A program made the translations under genes and the position numbers. The notes under the pieces are model-generated. The model was not told the DNA's origin. It ran no database searches and was given only the letters and a program-made list of their open reading frames with translations. A DNA stretch of 64,000 bases from Kitasatospora gansuensis (lineage in GTDB: Bacteria; Actinomycetota; Actinomycetes; Streptomycetales; Streptomycetaceae), in the NCBI RefSeq assembly GCF_014203705.1, contig NZ_JACHJR010000001.1, positions 4,464,001-4,528,000 of the forward strand, given 5' to 3'. Every line of letters begins with the position of its first letter. Within the stretch, counting starts at the first letter, position 1. This document shows positions 25,892 through 34,474 of the stretch, piece by piece.

Positions 25892-26944
25892 ATGGGGATC
25901 TTCGCGATCGAGCGGGAGAGCCGCGAGGGGGTCGAGGCCATCGAGGTGCTGGCCCGCTCCCGGGCGGTGGTGGATCCGGTGCTGCGGGCGGCCGTCGAGT
26001 CGCTGCCCGCCGCGATGCGGCGGGTCTCGGGGTACCACTTCGGCTGGTGGGAGGCGGACGGCACGGACTCGACCGCCGGTTCGGGCAAGGCGATCCGCCC
26101 GGCCCTGGTGCTGGCGGCGGCCCAGGCGGTCGGGGCCGCCCGGCCCGCCGTCGCGGTCCGGGCGGCGGCCGCCGTCGAGCTGGTGCACAACTTCACCCTG
26201 CTGCACGACGACGTGATCGACCGGGACGACACCCGGCGCCACCGCCCCACCGCCTGGCGGGTGTTCGGCGCCACCGAGGCGATCCTGGCGGGCGACGCGA
26301 TGCACTCGCTGGCCCTGCGGGTGCTCGCGGAGGACGAGCACCCGGCCGCCGCGGTGGCGGTCCGTCGGCTGGCCGACTGCGTGGTCGAGCTCTGCGAGGG
26401 CCAGCAGGCGGACTGCGCCTTCGAGCGGCGCGACGACGTCTCGCTGGCCGAGTGCCTGGCGATGGCCGAGGCCAAGACCGGTGCCCTGCTCGGCGCCGCC
26501 TGCGCGATCGGCGCGCTCTACGGCGGTGCCGGGGAGCAGGCGGCGGACGCGCTGGACGCGTTCGGCCGGGAGATCGGGCTGGCCTTCCAGCTGATCGACG
26601 ACCTGATCGGCATCTGGGGCGACCCGGCGGTCACCGGCAAGCCGGTCGGCGCCGACCTGGCCGCCAGGAAGAAGTCCCTGCCGGTGGTCTTCGCGCTCGC
26701 CGCCGACCGCCCAGGCAGTGCCCGATTGGCCGAACTCTACGCACTGGACCGCCCGTTGACCGCCACCGAGCTGCACGAGGCGGCCGCCGCGGTGGACCAG
26801 GCCGGCGGCCGGGCCTGGGCGCAGAGCGAGTCCTGCGAGCGGATGGCATCCGCGATCGCCCACCTCGCGGACGCCGTCCCCGACCCGTCGGCGGCCGACG
26901 ACCTGCTGGCGCTGGCGGAGCTGGTCACCCGACGGGCGTACTGA
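25892..26944 (+). CDS. Polyprenyl synthase, probable encapsulin cargo
   Basis: 350 residues, trans-isoprenyl diphosphate synthase fold. The first Asp-rich motif is DDVIDRDD; the second is LIDDLIGIWGD, the variant common in actinomycete enzymes. It condenses isopentenyl diphosphate with an allylic diphosphate; chain length is not readable. ATG at 25892 has GGGGGAGG upstream. Its place right after the shell gene marks it as the probable cargo. Only about 20 residues precede the catalytic fold, so I see no long disordered targeting segment like those described for some family 2 cargos; how it would be loaded is open. Confidence 0.87.
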   Translation: MGIFAIERESREGVEAIEVLARSRAVVDPVLRAAVESLPAAMRRVSGYHFGWWEADGTDSTAGSGKAIRPALVLAAAQAVGAARPAVAVRAAAAVELVHNFTLLHDDVIDRDDTRRHRPTAWRVFGATEAILAGDAMHSLALRVLAEDEHPAAAVAVRRLADCVVELCEGQQADCAFERRDDVSLAECLAMAEAKTGALLGAACAIGALYGGAGEQAADALDAFGREIGLAFQLIDDLIGIWGDPAVTGKPVGADLAARKKSLPVVFALAADRPGSARLAELYALDRPLTATELHEAAAAVDQAGGRAWAQSESCERMASAIAHLADAVPDPSAADDLLALAELVTRRAY

Positions 26945-26952
26945 GCACCTCT

Positions 26953-26987
26953 CGGGCGGCACCGCCGTGGTCTGGCGGTGCCGCCCG
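26953..26987. terminator. Bidirectional terminator between polyprenyl synthase and epimerase
   Basis: A perfect 14-base stem (CGGGCGGCACCGCC with GGCGGTGCCGCCCG) and seven-base loop between convergent genes. Confidence 0.85.
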
Positions 26988-26995
26988 CTGTCGGC

Positions 26996-28003
26996 TCAGC
27001 CCAGCTTGGCCAGCAGCTGCTGCTCCTTCGCCCGGTCGATCCCGAGCGGGGTGGTGCCCTGCCGGTAGGGGTCGGCGGCCGGGCCGCGCTGCTGGATCCA
27101 GGCCCAGGTGTCGGCGACCGTCTCGGCCAGCGGGCGGGTACGCAGTCCGGCCGCCGCGGCTTTCGCGGAGTCGGTGGCCCAGATGCCCGACCACTCGGCC
27201 GAGGACGGACTCCAGAGCGGCAGTTCGACCCACGGCATCACCTCCGCCTCCGCGAGCAACTCGTCCGGCGCCCAGACCAGTTCGGCCCTGCTGCCGGTGA
27301 CCGCCACGCAGGCTTCGAGCATCCCGCGCATGGTGCTGGTGCCGGGCAGCGCGGTGGTGACGTACCGTCCGGCGTCGCCCCGCTCCAGCAGGTCGAGCCC
27401 GAAGGCGGCGAAGTCCCGGGCGTCGATCAGCTGGAGCTTGCGCTCCGGGTCGCCGCCCGCGAGCACCCGGCCCCCCTCGGCGATCCGCTCCAGCCACCAG
27501 GGCAGCCGGCCCACGTTCTCGTACGGGCCGATCAGCAGGCCGCAGTTGAGGATCAGCGACCGCTCGGGCCCGAACGCCTCCAGCACCGCGCGCTCGCAGC
27601 CGGCCTTGAGGTGGTTGCCGGGCGGCTGGTCGGCCGGGGTGTCGGCGGGGCAGGGCTGGGTGGCGGAGTTCTCGTCGACCGGCAGCGCGGGCCAGTCGGT
27701 GAAGGCGTGCACGGAGGAGACGAAGGTGTAGTGGTCGGTGTGGTCGCGCAGCGTCCGGGCGGCCAGCGCGACCGCGTACGGCTGCTGCCCGGCGCTGTCC
27801 ACCACGGCGTCCCAGCGGCGGCCCTCGACCAGCCGGGCCAGGTCCTCGGGGGAGTTGCGGTCGCCCCGGACGGCTTCGACGCCGGGCTGGTCGGGGCCGG
27901 AGAGGCCGCGGTTGAAGGTGGTGACCCGATGGCCACGCCGCAGGGCTTCGGACACGTAGGCGCGGCCGAGGAAGGAGGAGCCGCCGATCACGAGGAGGTT
28001 CAT
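26996..28003 (-). CDS. NAD-dependent epimerase/dehydratase family protein
   Basis: 335 residues. Extended short-chain dehydrogenase fold: LLVIGGSSFLGRAYV carries the glycine-rich NAD motif, FNRG follows beta2, and a sugar-nucleotide-epimerase-like C-terminus ends in IDRAKEQQLLAKLG. The usual YxxxK catalytic pair is not obvious, so it may be an isomerase-like or atypical reductase of this superfamily. It converges on the encapsulin operon and is divergent from the DUF1254 genes. Confidence 0.82.
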   Translation of the reverse strand: MNLLVIGGSSFLGRAYVSEALRRGHRVTTFNRGLSGPDQPGVEAVRGDRNSPEDLARLVEGRRWDAVVDSAGQQPYAVALAARTLRDHTDHYTFVSSVHAFTDWPALPVDENSATQPCPADTPADQPPGNHLKAGCERAVLEAFGPERSLILNCGLLIGPYENVGRLPWWLERIAEGGRVLAGGDPERKLQLIDARDFAAFGLDLLERGDAGRYVTTALPGTSTMRGMLEACVAVTGSRAELVWAPDELLAEAEVMPWVELPLWSPSSAEWSGIWATDSAKAAAAGLRTRPLAETVADTWAWIQQRGPAADPYRQGTTPLGIDRAKEQQLLAKLG

Positions 28004-28171
28004 ACCGTCAGCCTGCGCCCGTCGGGCGGTGGCCGGAAGCGGGGTTCGCCCTGGGCAAAGCCGGTTCGCCGAGAGCTGACGCTCCGTCCGACATGCCGGT
28101 CGGTCGTGGGCGGCATAGCATCCGTTCCGTACGGTTCATGACGGTATGTCCGACCTGGGGAGCGCGACGGC

Positions 28172-29530
28172 ATGGGTAACCCGGCACTGGTGGATCCGGC
28201 GACGGTGCGCAGGACGGCGGCGGAGGGCTGGATCTGGGGATTCAGCCTGCTGGAGAACTACCGCACCATGTACCCGCAGGCCATCGACGAGGCGGACCCC
28301 CGGTACGTGGGCGGCTTCGGCGTCTTCCGGCACTACCCGAAGCCCTTCACCCCCGCCAACACCGACGTGGTGACCCCGAACAACGACACCCCCTACTCCT
28401 GGGCCTGGCTCGACCTGCGGGCCGAGCCGTGGGTGATCGAGGTCCCGGCGATGAACCGCTACTACGTGATCCCGGTGCACGAGCTGGACACCCCGTACGT
28501 CGGCTTCGTCGGCTCCCGGACCACCGGCCAGGAGGCCGGCCGTTACCTGGTCACCGGCCCCCGGCACCACGACGTCCCGGCGGACGGCTTCGACGGGGTG
28601 CTGCGCGCCGACACCGAGCTGGTCGGCATCCTCGGCCGCACCTACCTGGCCGGCCCGGAGGACGTACCCGAGCTGGAGCGGATCCAGGGCAGGTACCGGC
28701 TGCTGCCGCTCAGCGCGGACCGGGGCACCGAGCCGCCGCCGGCCCCGCACGAGCCGGTCTGGCCGGTCTGGCGGGAGGAGATCCGGGACACCCTGGAGTT
28801 CTTCGTCCTGCTGGACTTCCTGCTCGGCTTCTTCCCGCCCCGGCCGGCCGGCAGCGCCTTCCCCGCCGAACAGGACCTGCGCCGCCGACTGGCCGAACTC
28901 GGCATCGGTGTCGGCGACTTCGAGCCCGCCACGCTGACCGCCGAACTGCGCGAGTCGATCGCCCAGGGCATCGCGGACGGCCGGGCCGAGCTGGAGCGGG
29001 CCGCCGCCGGGACCGTAGGTTCTACCGGCCTGTTCGGCACCCGGGCCGAGCTGGGGGAGGACTTCCTCGCCCGCGCGGTCGGCGCCCACATGGGCCTGTA
29101 CGGCCTGCCGTCCGCCGAGGCCTGGTACGGCGGCTGGGCGGCGGACAGCGAGGGCAACCGCCCGCCCGACGCCTCGGAACGCGACTACGTGCTGCGCTTC
29201 CCGCCCGGCAAGCTGCCGCCGGCCCGGTTCTTCTGGTCCGCCACCATGTACCGGCTGCCCGAGCGGCTGCTGGTGGACAACCCGCTGCAGCGGTACTCGA
29301 TCGGTGACCGGACCCCCGGTCTGGTCTACGACCCGGACGGCGGCCTGACCCTGCACGTCCGGCACAAGCGCCCGGCCGACGCCGACCACAACGCCAACTG
29401 GCTGCCCGCTCCCGACGGCCCGTTCACCGTCGTGATCCGGCTCTACGGCCCCGATCAGGCCGTCCTGGACGGCAGTTGGACCCTCCCCGTCCTCGCCCTG
29501 CGCGGGCCGGAGGAGGAGGACCAGGCGTGA
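28172..29530 (+). CDS. DUF1254/DUF1214 protein, first of a tandem pair
   Basis: 452 residues. The N-terminal DUF1254 part includes WGFSLLENYRTMYPQ and NTDVVTPNNDTPYSWAW; the C-terminal DUF1214 part includes NPLQRYSIGDRTPGL and ADHNANWLPAPDGPF. No signal peptide is seen, unlike many Gram-negative members. Biochemical function of the family is not established. The ATG at 28172 has GGGGAG upstream. It overlaps the next gene by four bases (GTGA), showing a translationally coupled pair. Confidence 0.82.
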   Translation: MGNPALVDPATVRRTAAEGWIWGFSLLENYRTMYPQAIDEADPRYVGGFGVFRHYPKPFTPANTDVVTPNNDTPYSWAWLDLRAEPWVIEVPAMNRYYVIPVHELDTPYVGFVGSRTTGQEAGRYLVTGPRHHDVPADGFDGVLRADTELVGILGRTYLAGPEDVPELERIQGRYRLLPLSADRGTEPPPAPHEPVWPVWREEIRDTLEFFVLLDFLLGFFPPRPAGSAFPAEQDLRRRLAELGIGVGDFEPATLTAELRESIAQGIADGRAELERAAAGTVGSTGLFGTRAELGEDFLARAVGAHMGLYGLPSAEAWYGGWAADSEGNRPPDASERDYVLRFPPGKLPPARFFWSATMYRLPERLLVDNPLQRYSIGDRTPGLVYDPDGGLTLHVRHKRPADADHNANWLPAPDGPFTVVIRLYGPDQAVLDGSWTLPVLALRGPEEEDQA

Positions 29531-30822
29531 CCGCGGCCGACCCGGAGGCCCTCGCCGCGGCGGCCTACGTCTACGGCTCACCGCTGGTCAGCGGCCTCAC
29601 CACGGTCGACCGGTGCGCGCGGCAGGGCCTGGGCGGCCTGACCGGCACCGGGTACAACCGCTTCGGCCACGCCGACCGGGCCGTCGCGGCCGGTTCGGTG
29701 AACGCCGCCGCCGTCTGCTCGATCGCCCAACTCGACCTCTCCGGAGGCCCGTTGGTGCTCGACGTGCCGGACACCGGCGGTGCCTACCTGGTGCTCCAGT
29801 TCGTCGACGCCTGGACCAACAACTTCGCCTACCTGGGCCGCCGGGCCACCGGCACCGGCGCGCAGCGCCGCCTGCTGGTGCCCCCGCACTGGCACGGCAC
29901 CCCCGAACCGGGCCTCCAGGTCATCGAGTGCCCGACCACGGTCGCCACCGTGATCGGCCGCACCGCCTGCGAAGGACCGGCCGACCTGCCCCGGGTCCGC
30001 GCCCTGCAGGCCGGGCTGACCCTCAGCCCGCTGGAGCCCGGCGGGGTGTACGCGGGCCTGCCCGAACCCGACCCCGAGGTGCCGGAGGAGTTCCACTTCC
30101 TGGAGCAACTCCGGCTCTGGGCAGCGCAGTTCCCGCCCGCCGTGCCCGACGTCGAGTATCAGCAGCGGTTCGCCCCGCTCGGTCTGCTGGACGCGGGCGT
30201 CTCGCCCTACCGCAACCCCGCCCCCACCTGGGCCGCCGCGCTGGCCGCCGGCCTGGCCGAAGGCCGCCGCCTGGTCGAGCAGGCCGGCCGCCCCGACCCC
30301 GACCGGCCGGGCGGCGAGTGGACGCTGAACCTGCATCTCTTCGACTACAACCTGGACCACCTCGGCCCCGGCACCCTCGACGACCCGCAGTGGCGGATCC
30401 CCGACCGCCGGGCCGCCCACCTGACCCGCGCGGTCGCCGCCCGCGCCGCACTCTGGGGCAGCCACGCCTACGAGGTGGTGCAGGCGACCACCTCCCAGGA
30501 CGCCGACGGCAGGCCGCTCACCGGCGCCCGCTCGTACACGCTGCGCTTCGAGGAACCGCCACCGGTGGACGCCTGCTGGTCGCTCACCCTGGACGACGCC
30601 ACCGGCCACCGCTCGATCGGCGACCGCACTCCGGGCCTGGTGTACGCACCGGACGGCTCGCTCACCCTGCTGCTCCAGTACGAGCGGCCGGACGACGCCG
30701 ACCACAGCGCCAACTGGCTGCCCGTCCCGGCGGGGGAGTTCCGCGCGGTGATCCGGCTCCACCAGCCGGGCGCCGCCGTGCTGGACGGCACGTACCGGCT
30801 GCCGCCGCTGCGACCGCACTGA
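29527..30822 (+). CDS. DUF1254/DUF1214 protein, second of a tandem pair
   Basis: 431 residues, a diverged copy of the preceding gene: AAYVYGSPLVSG at the N-terminus (DUF1254) and HRSIGDRTPGLVYAPDG plus ADHSANWLPVPAGEF at the C-terminus (DUF1214). The GTG start at 29527 lies inside the preceding stop. Both copies keep the C-terminal core, so they may form a hetero-oligomer. No known activity. Confidence 0.82.
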   Translation: MTAADPEALAAAAYVYGSPLVSGLTTVDRCARQGLGGLTGTGYNRFGHADRAVAAGSVNAAAVCSIAQLDLSGGPLVLDVPDTGGAYLVLQFVDAWTNNFAYLGRRATGTGAQRRLLVPPHWHGTPEPGLQVIECPTTVATVIGRTACEGPADLPRVRALQAGLTLSPLEPGGVYAGLPEPDPEVPEEFHFLEQLRLWAAQFPPAVPDVEYQQRFAPLGLLDAGVSPYRNPAPTWAAALAAGLAEGRRLVEQAGRPDPDRPGGEWTLNLHLFDYNLDHLGPGTLDDPQWRIPDRRAAHLTRAVAARAALWGSHAYEVVQATTSQDADGRPLTGARSYTLRFEEPPPVDACWSLTLDDATGHRSIGDRTPGLVYAPDGSLTLLLQYERPDDADHSANWLPVPAGEFRAVIRLHQPGAAVLDGTYRLPPLRPH

Positions 30823-30930
30823 AAGGCCCCGCTGAAAGAAAGTGCTCCTGCGGCGCGACATCCTGGCAGCTCACGTAGTCATGAGGGGTATGCACGGGGA
30901 TCGCGGAACAAGGGAACAGGCGGGCACCGA

Positions 30931-31437
30931 GTGAAATCAGCACAGGAGGATGAGTACCTGGAGTTCGTGGCTGAGCGGGCAAAGGCGCTGTACCGCTCGG
31001 CGTACGTCCTCGCGGCCGGTGATGTGCACCTCGCCGAGGACCTGGTCCAGGAGACCCTCAGCCGGGTGTACGTGCACTGGAACCGGGTGGCCGGTGCGGA
31101 CAGCCCGGCGGCCTACGCCCAGACGGTGCTGGTCCGCACCTTCCTCAGCCTGCGGCGTCGGCGCAGCACCGGCGAGCGTCCGATCGGGAACCTGCCCGAC
31201 GACGCGGCGTCCGGCCCGGACACCGCACTGCGGCTGACCCTGCTGGACGCGCTCGGCCAACTGCCGCCCCGCGACCGGGCGGTGCTGCTGCTGCGCTACT
31301 GGGAGGACCGCAGCATCGAGGAGACCGCCCGGATGCTCAAGCTGAGCAAGAGCGCGGTCCGCTCCCAGGGCACCCGGGCGCTCGCCAGGGTGCGCGCTCT
31401 GCTCGGTGACAGCCTGTCCGACCTGGTTCCGCACTGA
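30931..31437 (+). CDS. SigE-family ECF RNA polymerase sigma factor
   Basis: 168 residues. Region 2: YRSAYVLAAGDVHLAEDLVQ and DSPAAYAQTVLVRTFLS; region 4: LPPRDRAVLLLRYWEDRSIEETARMLKLSKSAVRSQGTRA. Same group as the factor at 5863 but clearly diverged. GTG start at 30931. The next gene encodes a membrane protein, giving a second sigma/membrane pair in the window. Confidence 0.88.
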   Translation: MKSAQEDEYLEFVAERAKALYRSAYVLAAGDVHLAEDLVQETLSRVYVHWNRVAGADSPAAYAQTVLVRTFLSLRRRRSTGERPIGNLPDDAASGPDTALRLTLLDALGQLPPRDRAVLLLRYWEDRSIEETARMLKLSKSAVRSQGTRALARVRALLGDSLSDLVPH

Positions 31438-31510
31438 GCATCCGTGCCCGCAGGTCAAACCGCTCACACGTCCTCATCAGCGACCGAAAAACCGAAAAGG
31501 TGACACCAGC

Positions 31511-32314
31511 ATGCCGTTCGAAGCAGATTTCGCCCATGCCGTGAACCGCACGACCGACTCCCTCGAACCCGACCTCACCGCGCTCCTGGGCGGAGCCGTC
31601 CAGCGCGGACGGAGCCGTCGGCGTCGGCGCAGCGCCGGCGTCATCGCCGGGGTCGGCACCTGCGCCGCGGTCGCGGCGGCCGCCCTGGCGATCCCCGGCA
31701 CGTCCGTCGGGACCCACCTTGGTGGCTCCGACATGGAGATGGTGGCGCTGGCGATGCCCCGGTCCGCGATCAGTGGCGACCAGATGACCGCGGCCCTGCA
31801 GAAGACGTTCCCCGGGGGCCGGTTCAGCCAGGTGACCGGGCAGAGCAACAACCCCTCGGATCCGCGCGGCGGGCTGGTCGCCAACGGCGGACTGGTCCTC
31901 GACGACGGTCAGGGCGCCGCGTTCGTCGGTGTCTCGACCGTGCGGCTCAAGCTGCCGCTCAAGGACGGCGACGGGCTGAACTGCGAGCGGACGCCCGCGC
32001 GTCCCGCAGGTGACACCTGCGCGATGAGCGAGCTGCCGAGCAGCGCCGCGATCCCGGGCGGTGCCGTCGTGATGTTCGAGCAGAGCGCGGCCAAGCAGCC
32101 GGCCACCGCCGACACCGCCCGCCGCTGGACGGTGACGGTGACGGTGAAGTCGACCGGCGGGCAGCTCCAGCTGGTGGAGTGGAACAGCACCGGCGGGGGC
32201 AGCGGCGCCGACACGCCGAAGCCGACCCGGGTCGCTCCGCCGCTCTCCGAGCAGCAGGTGGTGGCCGCGCTCACCGGCGAGGTCTGGGCGCCGATCCTCG
32301 GTGCCGTCGCCTGA
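31511..32314 (+). CDS. Membrane protein encoded after the SigE-type factor
   Basis: 267 residues: a cytoplasmic segment of about 38 residues ending in a very basic RGRSRRRRRS, one membrane helix (AGVIAGVGTCAAVAAAALAI), and an extracytoplasmic domain of about 200 residues with a CERTPARPAGDTC loop that could be disulfide-bonded. No zinc anti-sigma motif. The ATG at 31511 is used because it begins the basic-TM unit; 73 bases separate it from the sigma gene. A role in controlling that sigma factor is inferred from position only. Confidence 0.72.
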   Translation: MPFEADFAHAVNRTTDSLEPDLTALLGGAVQRGRSRRRRRSAGVIAGVGTCAAVAAAALAIPGTSVGTHLGGSDMEMVALAMPRSAISGDQMTAALQKTFPGGRFSQVTGQSNNPSDPRGGLVANGGLVLDDGQGAAFVGVSTVRLKLPLKDGDGLNCERTPARPAGDTCAMSELPSSAAIPGGAVVMFEQSAAKQPATADTARRWTVTVTVKSTGGQLQLVEWNSTGGGSGADTPKPTRVAPPLSEQQVVAALTGEVWAPILGAVA

Positions 32315-32355
32315 CGTGCCGTCGGGTGACGTGGCGTTGTCTGACGTGGCGTCGG
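32311..32355. repeat. Three tandem 15-base repeats
   Basis: Three consecutive 15-base units, each with (C/G)TGACGTGSCGT followed by CGG, GTT/TGT or CGG, begin at the stop codon of the membrane-protein gene. The first copy supplies the stop. Copy number may vary by slippage. Confidence 0.7.
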
Positions 32356-32388
32356 GCGACCGACGGCGCTTCTAACGTGAGGGATGGT

Positions 32389-32407
32389 GCGGCGGCCGGG
32401 CCGCCGC
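32389..32407. terminator. Short GC hairpin between convergent genes
   Basis: GCGGCGGC pairs with GCCGCCGC around a three-base loop in the 217-base gap between the membrane protein and the BACON-domain gene. It could act as a terminator, but the loop is small and there is no U-run. Confidence 0.4.
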
Positions 32408-32531
32408 GGTAGGCCGGTGCGGGGGCCGACGTGGCACCCCCCGCCGTCGGGCGCCGGGGCGACCGCCCGGGATGCCCGGGGTGCGGTACCTCATCGCGTA
32501 CTCCCCGGGGCGTCGGCCCGCGATCGGCCCG

Positions 32532-34172
32532 TCACGGGGACGCGGGCGTGCTCGGCCCGGTGCTCGGCGTGGTGCTCGGCGTCGGGGAGTGGCCGGGGGT
32601 GTCGCCCGGCGTGGGCGTGGGGCTGCCGCTCGGCGGCGCGCTCGGTGTGGGAGAGCCCGTACCACTCGGAGTCGGTGACGGCCTCGAGGTCGGTGTCCGC
32701 TCCGGTTCCGGGGTGCCGGGACCGGTCGGTGCGGGCGAGGAGGCCGGCGGCTGGGTGGGGATGCCCCGGTCGGACGGGCCGCCCTCCAGGGTGACCACGG
32801 CCTGGGACGGGGGCAGCGCGATCCGGGCCCGCCACTGGTGGTCCGGCGCCCGGGACTGATCGACCGTCACGGTGACGGTGATCCGCTGGGCCGGGGCCAG
32901 GGTGCCGGAGTCGCGGCTCAGCCGGAGCCAGTCGACGTCCAGTTCGGCGTGCCAGCGGATCGTGGTGCCACCGGAGTTGACCAGGGTGATCACCGTGCGC
33001 TCGCCGAACTCCTGCGCCTCGACCGTCAGCTGTCCGGGGCCGGCCGGCGGCTGGGCGGGAGCCTCCGGCCGGGGCGTGGCGTTGCCCAGCCGGGTGGCCC
33101 CGTGCCCCGGAACCGGGACAGCCGGACCCAGGACGGACGGCAGCAACGTTTCTGCGCCCATGGTGACCGAACCGGCCAGCTCAAGACCGTGCTCCGAGCC
33201 GACCGGCGTCACCGGTACCTCCCGGACCGACGGCCCGGCGGACGGCCGCGCGGGTGTCTCCACCCGCACCGAGGAGACCGCCGCCGTCCCCGCCGTACCC
33301 TCGCCGCCCCGGTGCGCACCCCAGAGCGCCACCACCGGAGCCGTCAGCACCGCCGCCAGCACGCCCGTGGTCACCACCCGCTGACGCACCGCCAGACCAC
33401 CCAGCCGACTCGGCGCCCGGTGGCGGGGGAAACCCCGCTGGTCGAACCGGAGCGCACCCTCCTCGGGACCGGCCGGCCGCCGGGACACCATCCGGGCCCG
33501 CAGCTCCTCCGGCGCGGGCAGCAACGGCAGCCCGGGCAGCGCCGCCAGGCCCCGGCCCAGCTCGCCGGAGACCCGCTCCGCCGTGCCCCGGCAGGTCGGG
33601 CAGTCCACCACGTGCCGCACCAGCTCGCGGCGCAGCGCCGGACCGAGCACCCACTCCCGCCAGCTCTCCGCCCCGGCCCCGCCCAGCTCGGCCAGCACCG
33701 GGCAGCTGCCCACCCCGAGCACCAGCAGCGCGACCCTGGTCCGCCACACCTCCGCCTCGGCGGCGGCCAGCAACTCGTCGCCCGCCGCCCTGGACAGCCC
33801 CAGCACGGCCGCCACCTCGTCCGGCCCGAGCCGGTGACGCACCGCCAGCTCCAACGCCTCGCGCTGCTCCGGCGGCGTCCCGGCCGCCTCCGGCCAGGCC
33901 AGCGACGCCAGCTCCGCCCGGTGCTCCGGCCCCGGCGCCACCAGGCCCTCGGCCAGCCGCCGCAGACAGCAGTGCCGCGCCAGCGAGTACAGCCAGGCCC
34001 GGCGCAGCGCGGGATCGGCCAGCCGCTCGCCGTGCCGCAGCGCGAGGTCGCGCACCTCGCGGACCGCCGCGACGGTGGCGTCGTGCTCGCACAGGACGGA
34101 GAGACAGTACGTGAACAGCCCGTCGGCGTACTGGTCGTAGGCCGCCGCCGTGGACGTGGGGGAAGTCGTCAC
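32532..34172 (-). CDS. Sigma-like / zinc-finger / transmembrane / BACON domain protein
   Basis: 546 residues from the GTG at 34172. Residues 1-150 look like ECF sigma regions 2 and 4 in degenerate form (YDQYADGLFTYCLSVL..., HRLGPDEVAAVLGLSRAAGDELL). Residues 187-194 form HVVDCPTC, the HxxxCxxC zinc motif of ZAS anti-sigma factors. One membrane helix follows (about 266-286), then an outside BACON-type beta-sandwich (about 380-455; TVEAQEF... VDWLRLSRDSGTLAP) and a Pro/Ser/Thr tail. So sigma-like, anti-sigma-like and cell-surface modules sit on one chain. It may be a membrane-tethered sensor. An upstream GTG at 34190 is possible. Confidence 0.75.
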   Translation of the reverse strand: MTTSPTSTAAAYDQYADGLFTYCLSVLCEHDATVAAVREVRDLALRHGERLADPALRRAWLYSLARHCCLRRLAEGLVAPGPEHRAELASLAWPEAAGTPPEQREALELAVRHRLGPDEVAAVLGLSRAAGDELLAAAEAEVWRTRVALLVLGVGSCPVLAELGGAGAESWREWVLGPALRRELVRHVVDCPTCRGTAERVSGELGRGLAALPGLPLLPAPEELRARMVSRRPAGPEEGALRFDQRGFPRHRAPSRLGGLAVRQRVVTTGVLAAVLTAPVVALWGAHRGGEGTAGTAAVSSVRVETPARPSAGPSVREVPVTPVGSEHGLELAGSVTMGAETLLPSVLGPAVPVPGHGATRLGNATPRPEAPAQPPAGPGQLTVEAQEFGERTVITLVNSGGTTIRWHAELDVDWLRLSRDSGTLAPAQRITVTVTVDQSRAPDHQWRARIALPPSQAVVTLEGGPSDRGIPTQPPASSPAPTGPGTPEPERTPTSRPSPTPSGTGSPTPSAPPSGSPTPTPGDTPGHSPTPSTTPSTGPSTPASP

Positions 34173-34289
34173 CCGTCCGACGCTAGGCACCGCGCTGCGG
34201 CCCGGGGCCGATTCGGGCCCCTTGTACTTCTTTCGGGTAACAACACCACCCGACCGAGAACCTTTTGCAGAGGCCTCAGCCGGAGCTGA

Positions 34290-34405
34290 CCAGGGGCTCG
34301 GGGAACTGCGACGCCGACCCTTGCAAGGTGATCGTGCGTAGGTGGTCAGGCACTTTCGTATGTGACCCCGGCGTCAGATCTCCTCGCAGTTCCCCGAGCC
34401 CCTGG
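34290..34405. repeat. Long inverted repeat upstream of radA
   Basis: 22-base arms (CCAGGGGCTCGGGGAACTGC plus GA, 34290-34311, and its exact reverse complement, 34384-34405) flank a 72-base loop. The GGGGCTCGGGGAACTGCG core resembles an intergenic repeat I recall as frequent in streptomycete genomes. It lies in the 300-base gap between two divergent genes. It could fold as a stem-loop RNA or be a remnant of a small non-autonomous element; no target-site duplication was identified. Confidence 0.7.
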
Positions 34406-34474
34406 ATAGTGCAACCGGGCGCCCTGCAGAAGGCGCAGCCCTCACTGTCGGTGCCAGCCGCTACGGTGTGCCCC

